A stretch of DNA of 64,000 nucleotides from Planomonospora sp. ID67723 (GCF_015711605.1 NZ_JABTEZ010000003.1:186001-250000); one strand, 5' to 3'. Counted from the first letter of the stretch, positions 20,705 to 28,935 are shown. Numbers and translations are program-made. Notes: generated from the letters alone by a model not told the origin.

Positions 20705-20951
20705 TGTGCCGTCTGCGGCCTGGGGGACCTCACCTCGGTGGCGGCGAGTCGTCCGCCGGTGTCCGGACGGTGCGGCGGCGAACCGGCAGGCCGGTGATCG
20801 GGCGTCACGTCTCCTCGGGGTCCCGCCCGAGCACGGCCCGCTGCGCCGGATGCGATGGGAACGGCTCATGCCCATCTCCCCGCCGCGGCCGAAAGCCGTC
20901 ACCCTCTCCTGCCGATCACAGGCGTCGAGCCGCAGGGGCGTCCCCCCGGAG
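20705..20951. other. intergenic region without a supported gene
   Basis: About 250 bp between two terminator-like hairpins of convergent genes. Open frames here lack ribosome binding sites and coding-type third-position bias. I see no RNA gene or repeat. Confidence 0.5.
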
Positions 20952-20988
20952 GACGGGCCGCCCCGAGGCGCTGCGCGGGGCGGCCGTC
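20952..20988 (-). terminator. cupin gene terminator
   Basis: 13-bp stem with one bulged G (GACGGGCCGCCCCG against CGGGGCGGCCGTC), directly after the cupin stop. Confidence 0.65.
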
Positions 20989-20995
20989 GGCCGGC

Positions 20996-21484
20996 CTAGA
21001 GCCAGTGGTTGTCGTGGCGGAGGAAGAACTCCGCCAGTTCCTCCTCGCCGGGACGGCCGGAGACGGCGAACTCGGCGAGTCCCTCGAAGTAGCCCTCCCT
21101 GGGCGCCCCGGGGGAGAAGTGCAGGAGCATGGAGGCGGGCTCGCCCGACTCGTTGCGGAAGCCGTGGATCCCGCCCTCGGGGACGTGGACGAAATCTCCC
21201 GGGACCGTGTCGATCCAGCGGTCGCCGTTGAAGATCTTCACTGTCCCGGACAGGATGAAGAACGACTCGGAGAGCGACCGGTGGAAGTGGGGCCCGGGAC
21301 CGGACGGCTCCGGTCCCATGTTCCACCGGTAGAGGCCGAACTTCCCGCCGGTGGAGGCGCCCGTCGCCAGATAGTCCACCGTGTTTCCGCTCTGATAGGT
21401 CAGGTCGGGCTCGTGGCCCGCGGGGCGGAAGGTCGCACTGACCTCGCCTTTGTCCCCGAAATAGCTCGGTTCCGGATATGTCAT
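20996..21484 (-). CDS. cupin-fold protein
   Basis: 162 residues. Single cupin barrel, with motif 1 as GPGPHFHRSLSESFFILSG (His, His, Glu metal ligands) and motif 2 in PGDFVHVPEGGIHGFRN. Such proteins are metal-dependent dioxygenases, isomerases or ligand-binding proteins; this sequence alone does not decide which. Cytoplasmic, no signal peptide. It lies on the same strand as the PLP decarboxylase upstream with about 40 bp between, so they may form one unit. Confidence 0.85.
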   Translation of the reverse strand: MTYPEPSYFGDKGEVSATFRPAGHEPDLTYQSGNTVDYLATGASTGGKFGLYRWNMGPEPSGPGPHFHRSLSESFFILSGTVKIFNGDRWIDTVPGDFVHVPEGGIHGFRNESGEPASMLLHFSPGAPREGYFEGLAEFAVSGRPGEEELAEFFLRHDNHWL

Positions 21485-21526
21485 GATCTTTACCTTACGT
21501 GCCTGACCTCCGGGGGCGGCGAGGGG

Positions 21527-22909
21527 CTACGGCGCGAGCCGCTCCAGGAGCTTGGCGACCCGCTCGACGTCGGCCTCGGTGGTGCGCCAGTTGCTGAAGG
21601 CGGCGCGGAGGGCGGGAATCCCGTCGTAGACGGTCGGGGTGAGGAACGCCTCGCCGGACTCGATGATCGCGCCGACGAGCTCCCCGGCCCGCTCGGGTGC
21701 GTCGGCCAGGGTGAAGCAGACCACGTTGAGCCGGACCGGGGCCAGCAGCCGGTAGGCGGGCAGTGCGGCGATCCGCTCGCCGAGCAGCGCGGCGAGGGCG
21801 ATGTCGCGCCGGACGATCTCCGCATGGCCCTCGCGCCCGTAGGCGGCGAGGGTGAACCACGCCGGTACGGCGTGCAGCCGCCGGGAGTTCTCCGGAGTCA
21901 GGTGCACCGGCTCGGGGTCGTCGCCGAGCGGGCCGAGGTACGCGGCGGCGGAGTTGGCGAAGATCCGGGCCTGCAGGTCGCGGCGGCGGGTGAACTGCAC
22001 CGCGCTGCTGTAGGGGACGTTCAGCCACTTGTGCAGGTCCACGCAGACCGAGTCCGCCTCGCCGAGCCCGTCGACGAGGTGGGCGTGGTCGGGGGAGAGC
22101 GCGGCGAAGGCGCCGAAGGCGGCGTCCACGTGCAGCCAGAAGGGGTACCGCTCGCGCAGGGCGGCGATGGCGCGCAGGTCGTCGAAGTCGACGGTGTTCA
22201 CCGTGCCGGCGTTGGCGACCACGATCGCGGGCCTCCCGCCGAGCTCCTCCAGCGCCTCCTCCAGCCGCGCCACGTCGACGGCCTCGCGGCCGGGCAGGAG
22301 GTCGACGCGCCGCATCGCCGAGCGTCCCAGCCCGAGCAGGGACAGGGCCTTGCCGACGCTGGAGTGCGGGCTTCCGGAGAGCACGGTGACCGGGCCGAGC
22401 GCGGCGACGCCCTGCTCGGCCACCGGGATCCCGTTGCGCTCGCCCAGCCACTCCCGCGCGATGGCCAGACCGGCGGCGTTCGACATGGTGGCGCCGCTGA
22501 CCAGCGTGCCCTCGTGCTCCGGAGGCAGGCCGAACAGCTCGCGCAGCCAGGCGACGGTCTCCCGCTCCAGGTCGGGGGCGGTGGAGTCGATGCCGGAGGT
22601 CGGGTTCTGGTCGAGGGCGCCGGTCAGCCAGTCGCCCGCCAGCGAGGCGGGGGTGGCGCCGCCGGTCACGAAGCCCAGGTAGCGGGGGCCGGGACTGGCC
22701 GCGAAGCCGGGCTCCCAGCGCTCGGCGAACGCCTCCGTCGCCCCCTTGGCCCCGACGCCCTCCACGGGCAGGGGAGCGGGCGCCCGCCGTACCGGCGTCC
22801 GGGCGACCGGTCGGTCGCTCAGGCCGGCGAGGAGCCGTACGGCGTAGGCCCGCGTCTCGTCGAGCAGTTCGGGCAGGCGTGCGAGGTCGTCATCGAGGAG
22901 TGGATGCAT
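21527..22909 (-). CDS. PLP-dependent group II decarboxylase-like protein
   Basis: 460 residues from ATG 22909; an upstream in-frame TTG at 22951 is less likely. Fold-type I PLP enzyme related to aromatic-amino-acid / diaminobutyrate / glutamate decarboxylases. Features include SGATMSNAAGLAIAR, HSSVGKALSLLGLG (His stacking on PLP), VDAAFG (Asp to pyridine N) and DLHKWLNVPY with Lys294 forming the Schiff base. The substrate cannot be assigned. The following cupin gene may be co-transcribed. No signal or membrane segment. Confidence 0.85.
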   Translation of the reverse strand: MHPLLDDDLARLPELLDETRAYAVRLLAGLSDRPVARTPVRRAPAPLPVEGVGAKGATEAFAERWEPGFAASPGPRYLGFVTGGATPASLAGDWLTGALDQNPTSGIDSTAPDLERETVAWLRELFGLPPEHEGTLVSGATMSNAAGLAIAREWLGERNGIPVAEQGVAALGPVTVLSGSPHSSVGKALSLLGLGRSAMRRVDLLPGREAVDVARLEEALEELGGRPAIVVANAGTVNTVDFDDLRAIAALRERYPFWLHVDAAFGAFAALSPDHAHLVDGLGEADSVCVDLHKWLNVPYSSAVQFTRRRDLQARIFANSAAAYLGPLGDDPEPVHLTPENSRRLHAVPAWFTLAAYGREGHAEIVRRDIALAALLGERIAALPAYRLLAPVRLNVVCFTLADAPERAGELVGAIIESGEAFLTPTVYDGIPALRAAFSNWRTTEADVERVAKLLERLAP

Positions 22910-23002
22910 GCGCCCACCGTAGGCACCCGGCGGATTTCCGTCTCCGGCCAATCAGCCGGAATGGCCTGATTCATGGTGCTGTCCCGTCGGGGGCGTCACC
23001 GG

Positions 23003-23689
23003 TCACGGACTCGCCGGGGTTCGGGAAGAACGGGCGGTGACCCAGCGGCGGCCGATCTCCTCCTCGGCGGGAGGCGGGCCCGGCAAGGGCTCGGCCGAGG
23101 TCAGGCGGAGGGAGTCCAGTGCCAGGGCCAGGTAGCGGTGCCTGAGCTCCATCGTGCGCTCCTCGTCGCCGAGGTGGACGGCGGTGATCTGCTCGAGGAT
23201 CATCGACAGGTCGGTGACCTCCAGGCCGGGGCGGAGCACCCCGGCGTCCCCGGCCCGCTCGAAGATCCGCCGGGTCAGCTCCATGGCGTAGGCCGACTCG
23301 CGGAAGAGCTCCTCGTCCGGAGCGAAGGTCCCGGCCAGGTTGACGGTGAGGGAATGGGTGTCGGCGTCGACGATGCGGCGCATGAAGCGGGCGAAGACGG
23401 CCCACGGGTCACCCTCGTCGGCGAGCGCCGCCTCCGCCTCGGCCGTGTAGCGTTTCAGCCCGTCGGAGCAGAGCTTGCGCAGCAGGATCTCCTTGCTGGC
23501 GTAGCGGCGGTAGAGCGCGCTGATGCCCACTCCGGCCCGCTCCGCCACGGCCGAGACCGGCGCGCCGGGGTCGGCGACGAAGACGGCGCGGGCCGCCTGG
23601 AGGATCGTCTGGTCGTTGCGGGCGGCCTGGGCCTTCCGGCCGTTCATCGGGGTCTGGGGCGTTGACTCCATGCTGCCAGTGTAGCTCAT
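23003..23689 (-). CDS. TetR-family regulator
   Basis: 228 residues. N-terminal helix-turn-helix (ILQAARAVF, then VSAVAERAGVGISALYRRYASKE) and a C-terminal ligand/dimerisation domain without a recognisable ligand signature. The ATG at 23689 directly follows a 15-bp palindrome that contains a -10-like CATTAT, so the mRNA is likely leaderless and self-repressed; ATG 23671 is an alternative start. A divergent ECF sigma gene begins 61 bp away and may share the operator. Confidence 0.85.
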   Translation of the reverse strand: MSYTGSMESTPQTPMNGRKAQAARNDQTILQAARAVFVADPGAPVSAVAERAGVGISALYRRYASKEILLRKLCSDGLKRYTAEAEAALADEGDPWAVFARFMRRIVDADTHSLTVNLAGTFAPDEELFRESAYAMELTRRIFERAGDAGVLRPGLEVTDLSMILEQITAVHLGDEERTMELRHRYLALALDSLRLTSAEPLPGPPPAEEEIGRRWVTARSSRTPASP

Positions 23690-23704
23690 GGAACATAATG
23701 TTCC
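23690..23704. promoter_or_regulatory. TetR operator between divergent genes
   Basis: GGAACATAATGTTCC, perfect 7-bp arms around A. It overlaps the predicted -10 of the tetR gene and lies upstream of the ECF sigma gene. Confidence 0.7.
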
Positions 23705-23750
23705 GTTCTACGATTGGCCTCATTCCGGACGCCTCTGTCACGCTGGGCGC

Positions 23751-24614
23751 GTGATTGATGAGTTCGAAGCCCACCGGGCGAGGATGTTCGGCCTGGCCTA
23801 CCGGATGCTCGGCTCCGCGGCCGAGGCCGAGGACGTCGTCCAGGACGCCTGCCTGCGCTGGATCGGCACCGAGCCGGGCAGCGTCGCAGCCCCCGGCGCC
23901 TGGCTCGCCAAGGTGGTCACGAACCTCTGCCTCAACCGGCTGACCGCCGCCCGCGCCACCCGCGAGAGCTACGTCGGCACCTGGCTTCCCGAACCCGTGC
24001 CGACCGACGCCCTCGGCCCGCTGGAGACCGCCGAGCAGCGCGACTCCGTCTCCATGGCCTTCCTGGTCCTGCTGGAGCGGCTCACCCCGGCCGAACGCGC
24101 CGTTTTCGTGCTGCGCGAGGCGTTCGCGTACGGCTACCGCGAGATCGCCGACGTGCTCGACCTCTCCGAGGCCGGTTGCCGCCAGCTCTACCACCGGGGG
24201 CGGCAGCGGATCGGCGAGCCCCGCAGGTTCGACGCCCCCGGCGAACAGCGCCGCACGATCGTGGAGCGCTTCCTGTGGGCCGCGCAGAGCGGGGACCTGA
24301 AAGGGCTGGAGAAGGTCCTCGCCGCCGACGTGGTCGCCTGGGCCGACGGCGGCGGCAGGGTCAGCGCGGCGCTGCGGCCCGTCCTGGGCAGGGAGAAGGT
24401 CATCCGGTACGTGGCCGGGGTCGTGGCCAAGTTCGGCGAGGGCGTCGAGGCGCGCTACGTCGAGGCCAACGGCCAGGACGCGATCGTCGGACTGCTGGGC
24501 GGGCAGGTCGTCACGGTCTTCGTGGTGGAGGTCGCCGACGGGATGGTCGTCGGCCTGCGGAGCGTGCTCAACCCCGACAAGCTGTCCCGGTTCGCGGAGC
24601 TCGCGGGTTCGTGA
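23751..24614 (+). CDS. ECF41-type sigma factor with SnoaL-like C-terminal domain
   Basis: About 287 residues from GTG 23751. The frame extends to 23688, but that start would lie on the operator. Sigma region 2 (ARMFGLAYRMLGSAAEAEDV) and region 4 (LTPAERAVFVLREAFAYGYR) are followed by a SnoaL-like domain. The linker WLPEPV and the C-terminal NPDKL motif are the signatures of ECF41 factors, in which the extra domain replaces an anti-sigma factor. ECF41 genes typically control a neighbouring carboxymuconolactone decarboxylase, oxidoreductase or epimerase. The next gene is an NAD(P)-binding epimerase-like protein. Confidence 0.93.
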   Translation: MIDEFEAHRARMFGLAYRMLGSAAEAEDVVQDACLRWIGTEPGSVAAPGAWLAKVVTNLCLNRLTAARATRESYVGTWLPEPVPTDALGPLETAEQRDSVSMAFLVLLERLTPAERAVFVLREAFAYGYREIADVLDLSEAGCRQLYHRGRQRIGEPRRFDAPGEQRRTIVERFLWAAQSGDLKGLEKVLAADVVAWADGGGRVSAALRPVLGREKVIRYVAGVVAKFGEGVEARYVEANGQDAIVGLLGGQVVTVFVVEVADGMVVGLRSVLNPDKLSRFAELAGS

Positions 24615-24645
24615 GACCCGGTCCCGGAAAACTTCCCCGTGAGAT

Positions 24646-24675
24646 TGTCACGTTCGGGTGAGCTCGCCGGTTCTC
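24646..24675 (+). promoter_or_regulatory. ECF41-type promoter candidate
   Basis: TGTCAC at 24646-24651 matches the ECF41 -35. The -10 (expected CGTC about 16 bp on) is only loosely matched near 24668-24673. It would start transcription at the ATG of the SDR gene (24682). Confidence 0.5.
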
Positions 24676-24681
24676 AGTGGC

Positions 24682-25485
24682 ATGACAGAGAACACCGCAG
24701 AGACCACCACAGAGAACACCGCAGGGGACATCCTCGTCACCGGCGGCACCGGCACCCTCGGCCGCCACGTCGTGGACCGGCTCGCGGCGGCCGGTCGCCC
24801 CGTCCGGGTGCTCAGCCGCACGCGCGGGCCGTACATCGGTGACCTGAGCACCGGAGCGGGCCTGGCGGAGGCCCTCGACGGCGTGCGGACCGTCGTCCAC
24901 CTGGCCAGCGACCCCCTCAAGCGCGGGGCCGACGTGGAGGGCGCCCGGAGGCTGATCGCCGCGGCGGCCGGGGGGACGCACCTGGTCTACATCTCGATCG
25001 TCGGCGTCGACCGGCACCCCTACTCCTACTACCGGGCGAAGTACGAGGTCGAGACCATGATCGAGCGCTCCGGTCTGCCGTACACGATCCTGCGCGCCGT
25101 TCAGTTCCACGACCTGGTCCTGTCCGCCGCGCGGGCGCTGGCCAGGCTGCCGATCGTGCCCGTCCCGGCCGGAATGAGCTTCCAGCCGGTCGAGGCCGGC
25201 GAGGTCGCCGCGCGCCTGGCCGAACTGGCGCTGGGCGAGCCCGCCGGACGGGTGCCCGACATGGGCGGTCCGGAGATCCTCGGTGCGGCCGAGATCGCTC
25301 GGATCTACCTGGGCTCGGCCGGGAGGCGGCGGCCCGTGCTGCCGGTCCCGATCCCCGGCAGGGTCGCCGCCGCCTTCCGGCGGGGCGTGCACCTGGCCCC
25401 CGCCCACCGCGACGGCCGGACCACCTTCGCGCGGTTCCTGGTCGCGTCCTCGGAGCGCTCGGGATACGCGGGGGCGGACCGATGA
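24682..25485 (+). CDS. NAD(P)-binding SDR/NmrA-type epimerase or reductase
   Basis: 267 residues. N-terminal Rossmann motif ILVTGGTGTLGRHVV, then YYRAKYEVETMI with the Tyr/Lys region of atypical SDRs and LPYTILRAVQFHD. This matches the oxidoreductase/epimerase partner that ECF41 sigma factors regulate, and an ECF41-like -35 lies upstream. ATG 24682 was preferred over GTG 24658 because of the promoter position. It overlaps the next gene by 4 bp (ATGA), so the two are translationally coupled. Confidence 0.87.
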   Translation: MTENTAETTTENTAGDILVTGGTGTLGRHVVDRLAAAGRPVRVLSRTRGPYIGDLSTGAGLAEALDGVRTVVHLASDPLKRGADVEGARRLIAAAAGGTHLVYISIVGVDRHPYSYYRAKYEVETMIERSGLPYTILRAVQFHDLVLSAARALARLPIVPVPAGMSFQPVEAGEVAARLAELALGEPAGRVPDMGGPEILGAAEIARIYLGSAGRRRPVLPVPIPGRVAAAFRRGVHLAPAHRDGRTTFARFLVASSERSGYAGADR

Positions 25486-26015
25486 GCGCGGGGCGGGACG
25501 CGGTGCGATCGGATCGGGGACAGTCGGGACGGCCGGAGGGCGCCGGAGGCCGGGGGGTACGGCCGGGCCGGGTGCCGACCTGGTTCCGGGCGGGACTGAT
25601 CTACCTGGCGGTCACCGAGCTCGTGGTCGGGGCGTGGGCGCTGATCTCCCCGGCCGGGTTCTACGAGGGTTTCCCGTTCCCGGGACGCCGGTGGGTGGCG
25701 ATGCTGCCGCCGTACAACGAGCATCTGCTGCTCGACTTCGGCGGCCTCAACCTGGGGTTCGGGATGATGCTGGCGGTGGCGGCCGTGGCGCCGGAACGCC
25801 TGCTGGTGCGCACGGTGCTCGCCGGGTACCTGGCGTTCGCGACCCCCCACCTCGCCTTCCACCTGGGACATCTCGGGCACTTCGCGGCGGTGGACGCGAT
25901 CGGCCAGGCGGTCACGCTCTCGCTCGCCGTGGCGCTCCCGCTCGCCCTGCTGACCTGGGACCTTGCCAAGAATAAGAAGACCGGTCTACTTTTAACGCAT
26001 GGGTCGGAAAGGTGA
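25482..26015 (+). CDS. small integral membrane protein (four helices)
   Basis: 177 residues. Basic N-terminal tail of about 30 residues, then four hydrophobic segments (around 36-55, 82-103, 108-125 and 136-158). The pattern FPFPGRRWVAMLPPYNEHLL between helices 1 and 2, and a His-rich loop (PHLAFHLGHLGHF), stand out. It starts inside the stop of the SDR gene and its own end overlaps the next tetR gene by 17 bp. The role is unknown but it belongs to the ECF41-SDR unit. Confidence 0.75.
   Translation: MSAGRDAVRSDRGQSGRPEGAGGRGVRPGRVPTWFRAGLIYLAVTELVVGAWALISPAGFYEGFPFPGRRWVAMLPPYNEHLLLDFGGLNLGFGMMLAVAAVAPERLLVRTVLAGYLAFATPHLAFHLGHLGHFAAVDAIGQAVTLSLAVALPLALLTWDLAKNKKTGLLLTHGSER
25978..25987. promoter_or_regulatory. 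TetR operator copy 1
   Basis: AGACCGGTCT, a perfect palindrome 12 bp before the tetR start at 25999. The same core recurs at 26636-26645. AGACC/GGTCT cores are known for LmrA/YxaF-type TetR regulators. Confidence 0.65.
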
Positions 26016-26559
26016 GGAGACACGCGGGCGCCTGCTGGACGCGACGCGGGACCTGATCGAGACCGGCGGGTACTTCGGGGCCGGACTGAATCAGGTGGTC
26101 GCGGCCAGCGGGGCGCCGCGCGGCTCGCTCTACTTCCACTTCCCCGGGGGCAAGGATCAGCTCGTCGGAGAGTCGGTGCGGCGGGCGGGCCGCGAGATCG
26201 GCGAGGCCGTCCGCGAGCTGGCGGAGGCCGCGCCCGACGCGGAGAGCCTGGTCGCCGGGGTGCTGGGGCTGCTCGGCGACCGGCTGGAGACGTCCGGGTG
26301 GCGCAAGGGCTGCCCGGTGGCCACGGTCGCCCTGGAGATGGCGGCCACGAGCGACCCGCTGCACGAGGTCTGCTCGGAGGTCTACGGCTCCTGGGAGGGC
26401 GCGTTGCGCGACCGGCTGGCCGCCGACGGGCACCCCGACCCCGCCGACACCGCCGTCACCGTCCTCGCCCTGGTCGAGGGAGCCCTGCTGCTGGCCAGGG
26501 CGCACCGGAGCAGGGAGCCGCTCGACCGCGTCACCCGCCGGATCTCGGCACTGCTGTAG
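25999..26559 (+). CDS. TetR-family regulator, LmrA/YxaF type
   Basis: 186 residues. Helix-turn-helix in the N-terminal 50 residues (ETRGRLLDATRDLIETGGY, then SGAPRGSLYFHFPGGKDQLV); the PGGKDQL wording is characteristic of the LmrA/YxaF subgroup. The C-terminal domain contains WRKGCPVATVALE, also typical of that subgroup. Two matching operator sequences flank the gene, one at its own start and one before the downstream SDR-hydrolase gene, so it probably represses both. A U-tract terminator closes its transcript. Confidence 0.88.
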   Translation: MGRKGEETRGRLLDATRDLIETGGYFGAGLNQVVAASGAPRGSLYFHFPGGKDQLVGESVRRAGREIGEAVRELAEAAPDAESLVAGVLGLLGDRLETSGWRKGCPVATVALEMAATSDPLHEVCSEVYGSWEGALRDRLAADGHPDPADTAVTVLALVEGALLLARAHRSREPLDRVTRRISALL

Positions 26560-26592
26560 GGCGGCTCGTCGCGGCGAGCCGTCCCGGCCACC

Positions 26593-26618
26593 GGCCCTCC
26601 TCCCGGAGGGCCTGTTTT
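26593..26618 (+). terminator. intrinsic terminator after tetR
   Basis: GGCCCTCC/GGAGGGCC stem with a TCCC loop followed by TGTTTT. Confidence 0.8.
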
Positions 26619-26635
26619 CCGGCCAATTAATATGT

Positions 26636-26645
26636 AGACCGATCT
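26636..26645. promoter_or_regulatory. TetR operator copy 2
   Basis: AGACCGATCT, a one-base variant of the site at 25978, placed 20 bp before the SDR-hydrolase start. Confidence 0.65.
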
Positions 26646-26665
26646 GTTATTCACAAGGAGATCAC

Positions 26666-28438
26666 ATGACCCCCGACTCCATCGTCTTCGGCGCGGCCGG
26701 GTTCGTCGGCCGTTCCCTGGTCGCCGAGCTGCTCCGGCGGGGGCGCCGGGTCGCCGCCGCCGTCCGGGGGCCGGAGGAGCGGCTCACCTCCTGGCTCGCC
26801 GGGCAGGAGGTGGACGCGGCCGGACTGACCGTCGTCGCCTCGGACGTCACCGTGCCGGGTCTCGGCCTCGCGGGGCTGGACGGGGTGCGCGACGTCTACA
26901 ACGCCGCCGCCCGCTTCGCCTTCGGGCTGAGCGTCGAGGAGGCGCGGCTCGCCAACGTCACCGGCGCGGTCAACGTGGCCGACTGGGCCGCCGCCCGTCC
27001 CGGCCTGCGCCGCCTGGTCCACGTCAGCGGCTACCGGGTGAGCGACGCGGAGCCGGACTACGGGGCGCTCGGCGCCTACGAGGCGTCCAAGGCCGAGGGG
27101 GACGCGGCGGTCCGCCGCCGGGCTCGCGAGCTGGGCGTCCCCCTGACGGTCGTCAACCCCGCCACGGTGATCGGCCCCGGCCAGTTCATCGGCCTGGCCT
27201 CGCTGGTCCACGATCTCTGGCACGGGCGGCTCCCGGTCCTCCCCGGAGGCTCCGGCGTCTTCCTGCCGGTCGTGGACATCGACTACTTCGCCCGTTTCAT
27301 GGCCGCGGTGCCCGAGCACGAGGAGACCGCGGGCCGGGCCTACTGGGTGCTCGACGACGCGACGCCCGAGCTGCCGGAGCTGGTCGCCCTGCTCGCAGGC
27401 CACCTGGGCGTGCGCGCGCCGCGCCGGTCGATCCCGGTCGGGCTGGTGCGGAGGCTGCCCCGCGCACTGACCGGAGCCGATCCGGAGACGCTGTCGTTCA
27501 TGTCGGCCGACCGCTACGACACCGCGCCGGCGCTGGCCTTCGCGCGGCGGGCGGGGCTGCACATGCCACCGGTCGGCGAGGCGCTCCGGCGCTGGGCCGA
27601 CGAGCTGGTGGCCGCCCGGTTCGGTGCCGCGCCCAACGGACGCGGGTCGTACGGGGCCGGTGGGAAGCCGGTGAGCCGGGTGGAGGGCCCGGTGCGGCCG
27701 TACGGCTTCCGCGACGTCGCCGGAGTACGGACCTGGGTGACCGGCGCGCCCGAGACCCCCCGGTACGTGCTGCTCCACGGGCTGCCGCTGGACGCCGACT
27801 CGTGGGCGGAGGTGGCCGCACGGCTCGACGCCCCGGTGCTCGCTCCCGACCTGCCCGGACTCGGCCGATCGGCCCCGTTGCCCGCAGGCCGTCCGGCATC
27901 CGCCTCCGGCGGGACGGACGGGTGGCTGGCCGGCCTGCTCCGCCCGGTCATCACCCGCCCGCTGCTCGTGGGCCACTCGGCCGGCTGCGGTCCCGCGCTC
28001 CGGTACGCCGTCGCCCACCCGGACCGGATCGCCGGGCTCGTGCTGGTCGCCCCGGCGTTCCTTCAGGAGCCGGCAGGGTGGTTCTCCCGGTCGCGGCTCG
28101 CCGCCCCCGCACTGCGCCGCATGTCGCGGGAGCGGCTGGGGAGGGGCCTCGGCGTCCCGCCGGGCGCGCCGGCGGACCTGAGCCGCCCGGGAGCGGCGCG
28201 GCGGGTGCTCGCGTCGATGCGGACGGCCCATGCCGACGGGCGGGAGCTCCGCCCGCTGCTCGACCGCGTCGAGGTGCCGGTGACGCTCGTCGCGGGGTCG
28301 GGCGACCCGCTCGCGGTGGACCGCCCGGCGGTCCTGATCGGCGGGGCCGGGCACTATCCGCAGCTCACCCATCCCGGTGAGCTCGCCGAGGTGCTCTCCG
28401 GAGCGCGCGCGGGCGTCCGGGGCGCGGGACGGTCCTGA
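26666..28438 (+). CDS. fusion of an SDR epimerase-like domain and an alpha/beta hydrolase
   Basis: 590 residues with two enzymes in one chain. Residues ~5-320 form an extended SDR: Rossmann motif FGAAGFVGRSLVAELL and active-site YEASKAEGD. After a short linker, residues ~345-590 form a complete serine hydrolase: LLHGLPLDADSW (oxyanion hole), GHSAGCG (nucleophile Ser), GSGDPL (acid) and GAGHYPQLTHP (His). Start ATG 26666 has AAGGAG at ideal distance. Control by the neighbouring LmrA-type TetR is likely through the operator at 26636. The substrate is unknown. The fusion suggests oxidation and hydrolysis of one molecule in sequence. Confidence 0.88.
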   Translation: MTPDSIVFGAAGFVGRSLVAELLRRGRRVAAAVRGPEERLTSWLAGQEVDAAGLTVVASDVTVPGLGLAGLDGVRDVYNAAARFAFGLSVEEARLANVTGAVNVADWAAARPGLRRLVHVSGYRVSDAEPDYGALGAYEASKAEGDAAVRRRARELGVPLTVVNPATVIGPGQFIGLASLVHDLWHGRLPVLPGGSGVFLPVVDIDYFARFMAAVPEHEETAGRAYWVLDDATPELPELVALLAGHLGVRAPRRSIPVGLVRRLPRALTGADPETLSFMSADRYDTAPALAFARRAGLHMPPVGEALRRWADELVAARFGAAPNGRGSYGAGGKPVSRVEGPVRPYGFRDVAGVRTWVTGAPETPRYVLLHGLPLDADSWAEVAARLDAPVLAPDLPGLGRSAPLPAGRPASASGGTDGWLAGLLRPVITRPLLVGHSAGCGPALRYAVAHPDRIAGLVLVAPAFLQEPAGWFSRSRLAAPALRRMSRERLGRGLGVPPGAPADLSRPGAARRVLASMRTAHADGRELRPLLDRVEVPVTLVAGSGDPLAVDRPAVLIGGAGHYPQLTHPGELAEVLSGARAGVRGAGRS

Positions 28439-28469
28439 GGGAACGGGCCGCGGAGATCGCGGCCGACGG

Positions 28470-28484
28470 GGTCTCCGGGAGACC
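28470..28484. terminator. short hairpin between convergent units
   Basis: GGTCTCC/GGAGACC around a single G, between the fusion gene and the reverse-strand small ORFs. A hairpin would need the stem to open for a loop; weak. Confidence 0.35.
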
Positions 28485-28488
28485 GGGG

Positions 28489-28662
28489 TCAGGCGGCGGG
28501 GGCGGGTCCGCCCGGACGCGGGAAGCGGATGACGTTGCGGCCGGTGTAGGCGCGCAGATCGACGACCTTGGTGTCGCCGGGGGCTCTACGGCGTGTCACG
28601 GAGCGGATGTCCCGGATCTTGATCCTTGCAACATATGGTGGGACGACCACAAGTCTCTTCAT
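28489..28662 (-). CDS. 57-aa basic small protein
   Basis: ORF from ATG 28662 (G-rich ribosome-binding segment about 6 bp upstream); an upstream start at 28704 lacks one. The product is strongly basic (Arg/Lys-rich) with alternating hydrophobic residues (MKRLVVVPPYVARIKIRDIR) and a second half containing VVDLRAYTGRNVIRFPRPGG. That half shares DLRxx(T/S)GR with the 32-aa ORF just upstream. I do not recognise the family. It is the last of three small ORFs behind one promoter. Confidence 0.55.
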   Translation of the reverse strand: MKRLVVVPPYVARIKIRDIRSVTRRRAPGDTKVVDLRAYTGRNVIRFPRPGGPAPAA

Positions 28663-28735
28663 TGAGCCCCCCGGCGTGATGGTTCCGTTATATGGAATAT
28701 GCATATAACCGCGTAAGGCTGCCGTAAAGATCCCG

Positions 28736-28834
28736 TCAGTAGGGCAGCCGGCGGCCCGACGGGGACCGCAGATCCAGGTCGGGAACTCGGATGGGACGGC
28801 GGCCCTGCGGCCGGGCGGTCCTGATGCGTCTCAT
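28736..28834 (-). CDS. 32-aa basic small protein
   Basis: ORF from ATG 28834 with a well-placed GGAG-rich ribosome binding site (about 13-16 bp upstream) and a normal stop. Ten of 32 residues are Arg. The segment IRVPDLDLRSPSGRRLPY resembles the C-terminal half of the 57-aa ORF downstream (DLRxx(T/S)GR). No homologue recognised. It could be a small basic regulator, an RNA-binding peptide or a peptide precursor. Confidence 0.5.
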   Translation of the reverse strand: MRRIRTARPQGRRPIRVPDLDLRSPSGRRLPY

Positions 28835-28857
28835 GATCTTGCCCCCTCTCCTTGCCG

Positions 28858-28926
28858 TCACTGTGCGCTGCGGCACTTGACGCTCGGTTGGCGCTCGCTT
28901 GAACCTGACTTTTCCCTGGGGTTCAT
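28858..28926 (-). CDS. 22-aa leader ORF, probably leaderless
   Basis: ATG 28926 lies about 3 bp after the transcription start predicted from the promoter at 28936-28963. The ORF is 22 codons, Ser-rich with one Cys near the end. It ends 23 bp before the 32-aa ORF start. It may be a leader peptide affecting the downstream ORFs rather than a functional product. Confidence 0.4.
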   Translation of the reverse strand: MNPREKSGSSERQPSVKCRSAQ

Positions 28927-28935
28927 GCGCGCCAA

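Noticed and set aside
23736-23741. TGTCAC as an autoregulatory ECF41 promoter of the sigma gene
   Set aside because: It is only 10 bp before the most likely start codon, so a promoter there would begin transcription inside the gene.
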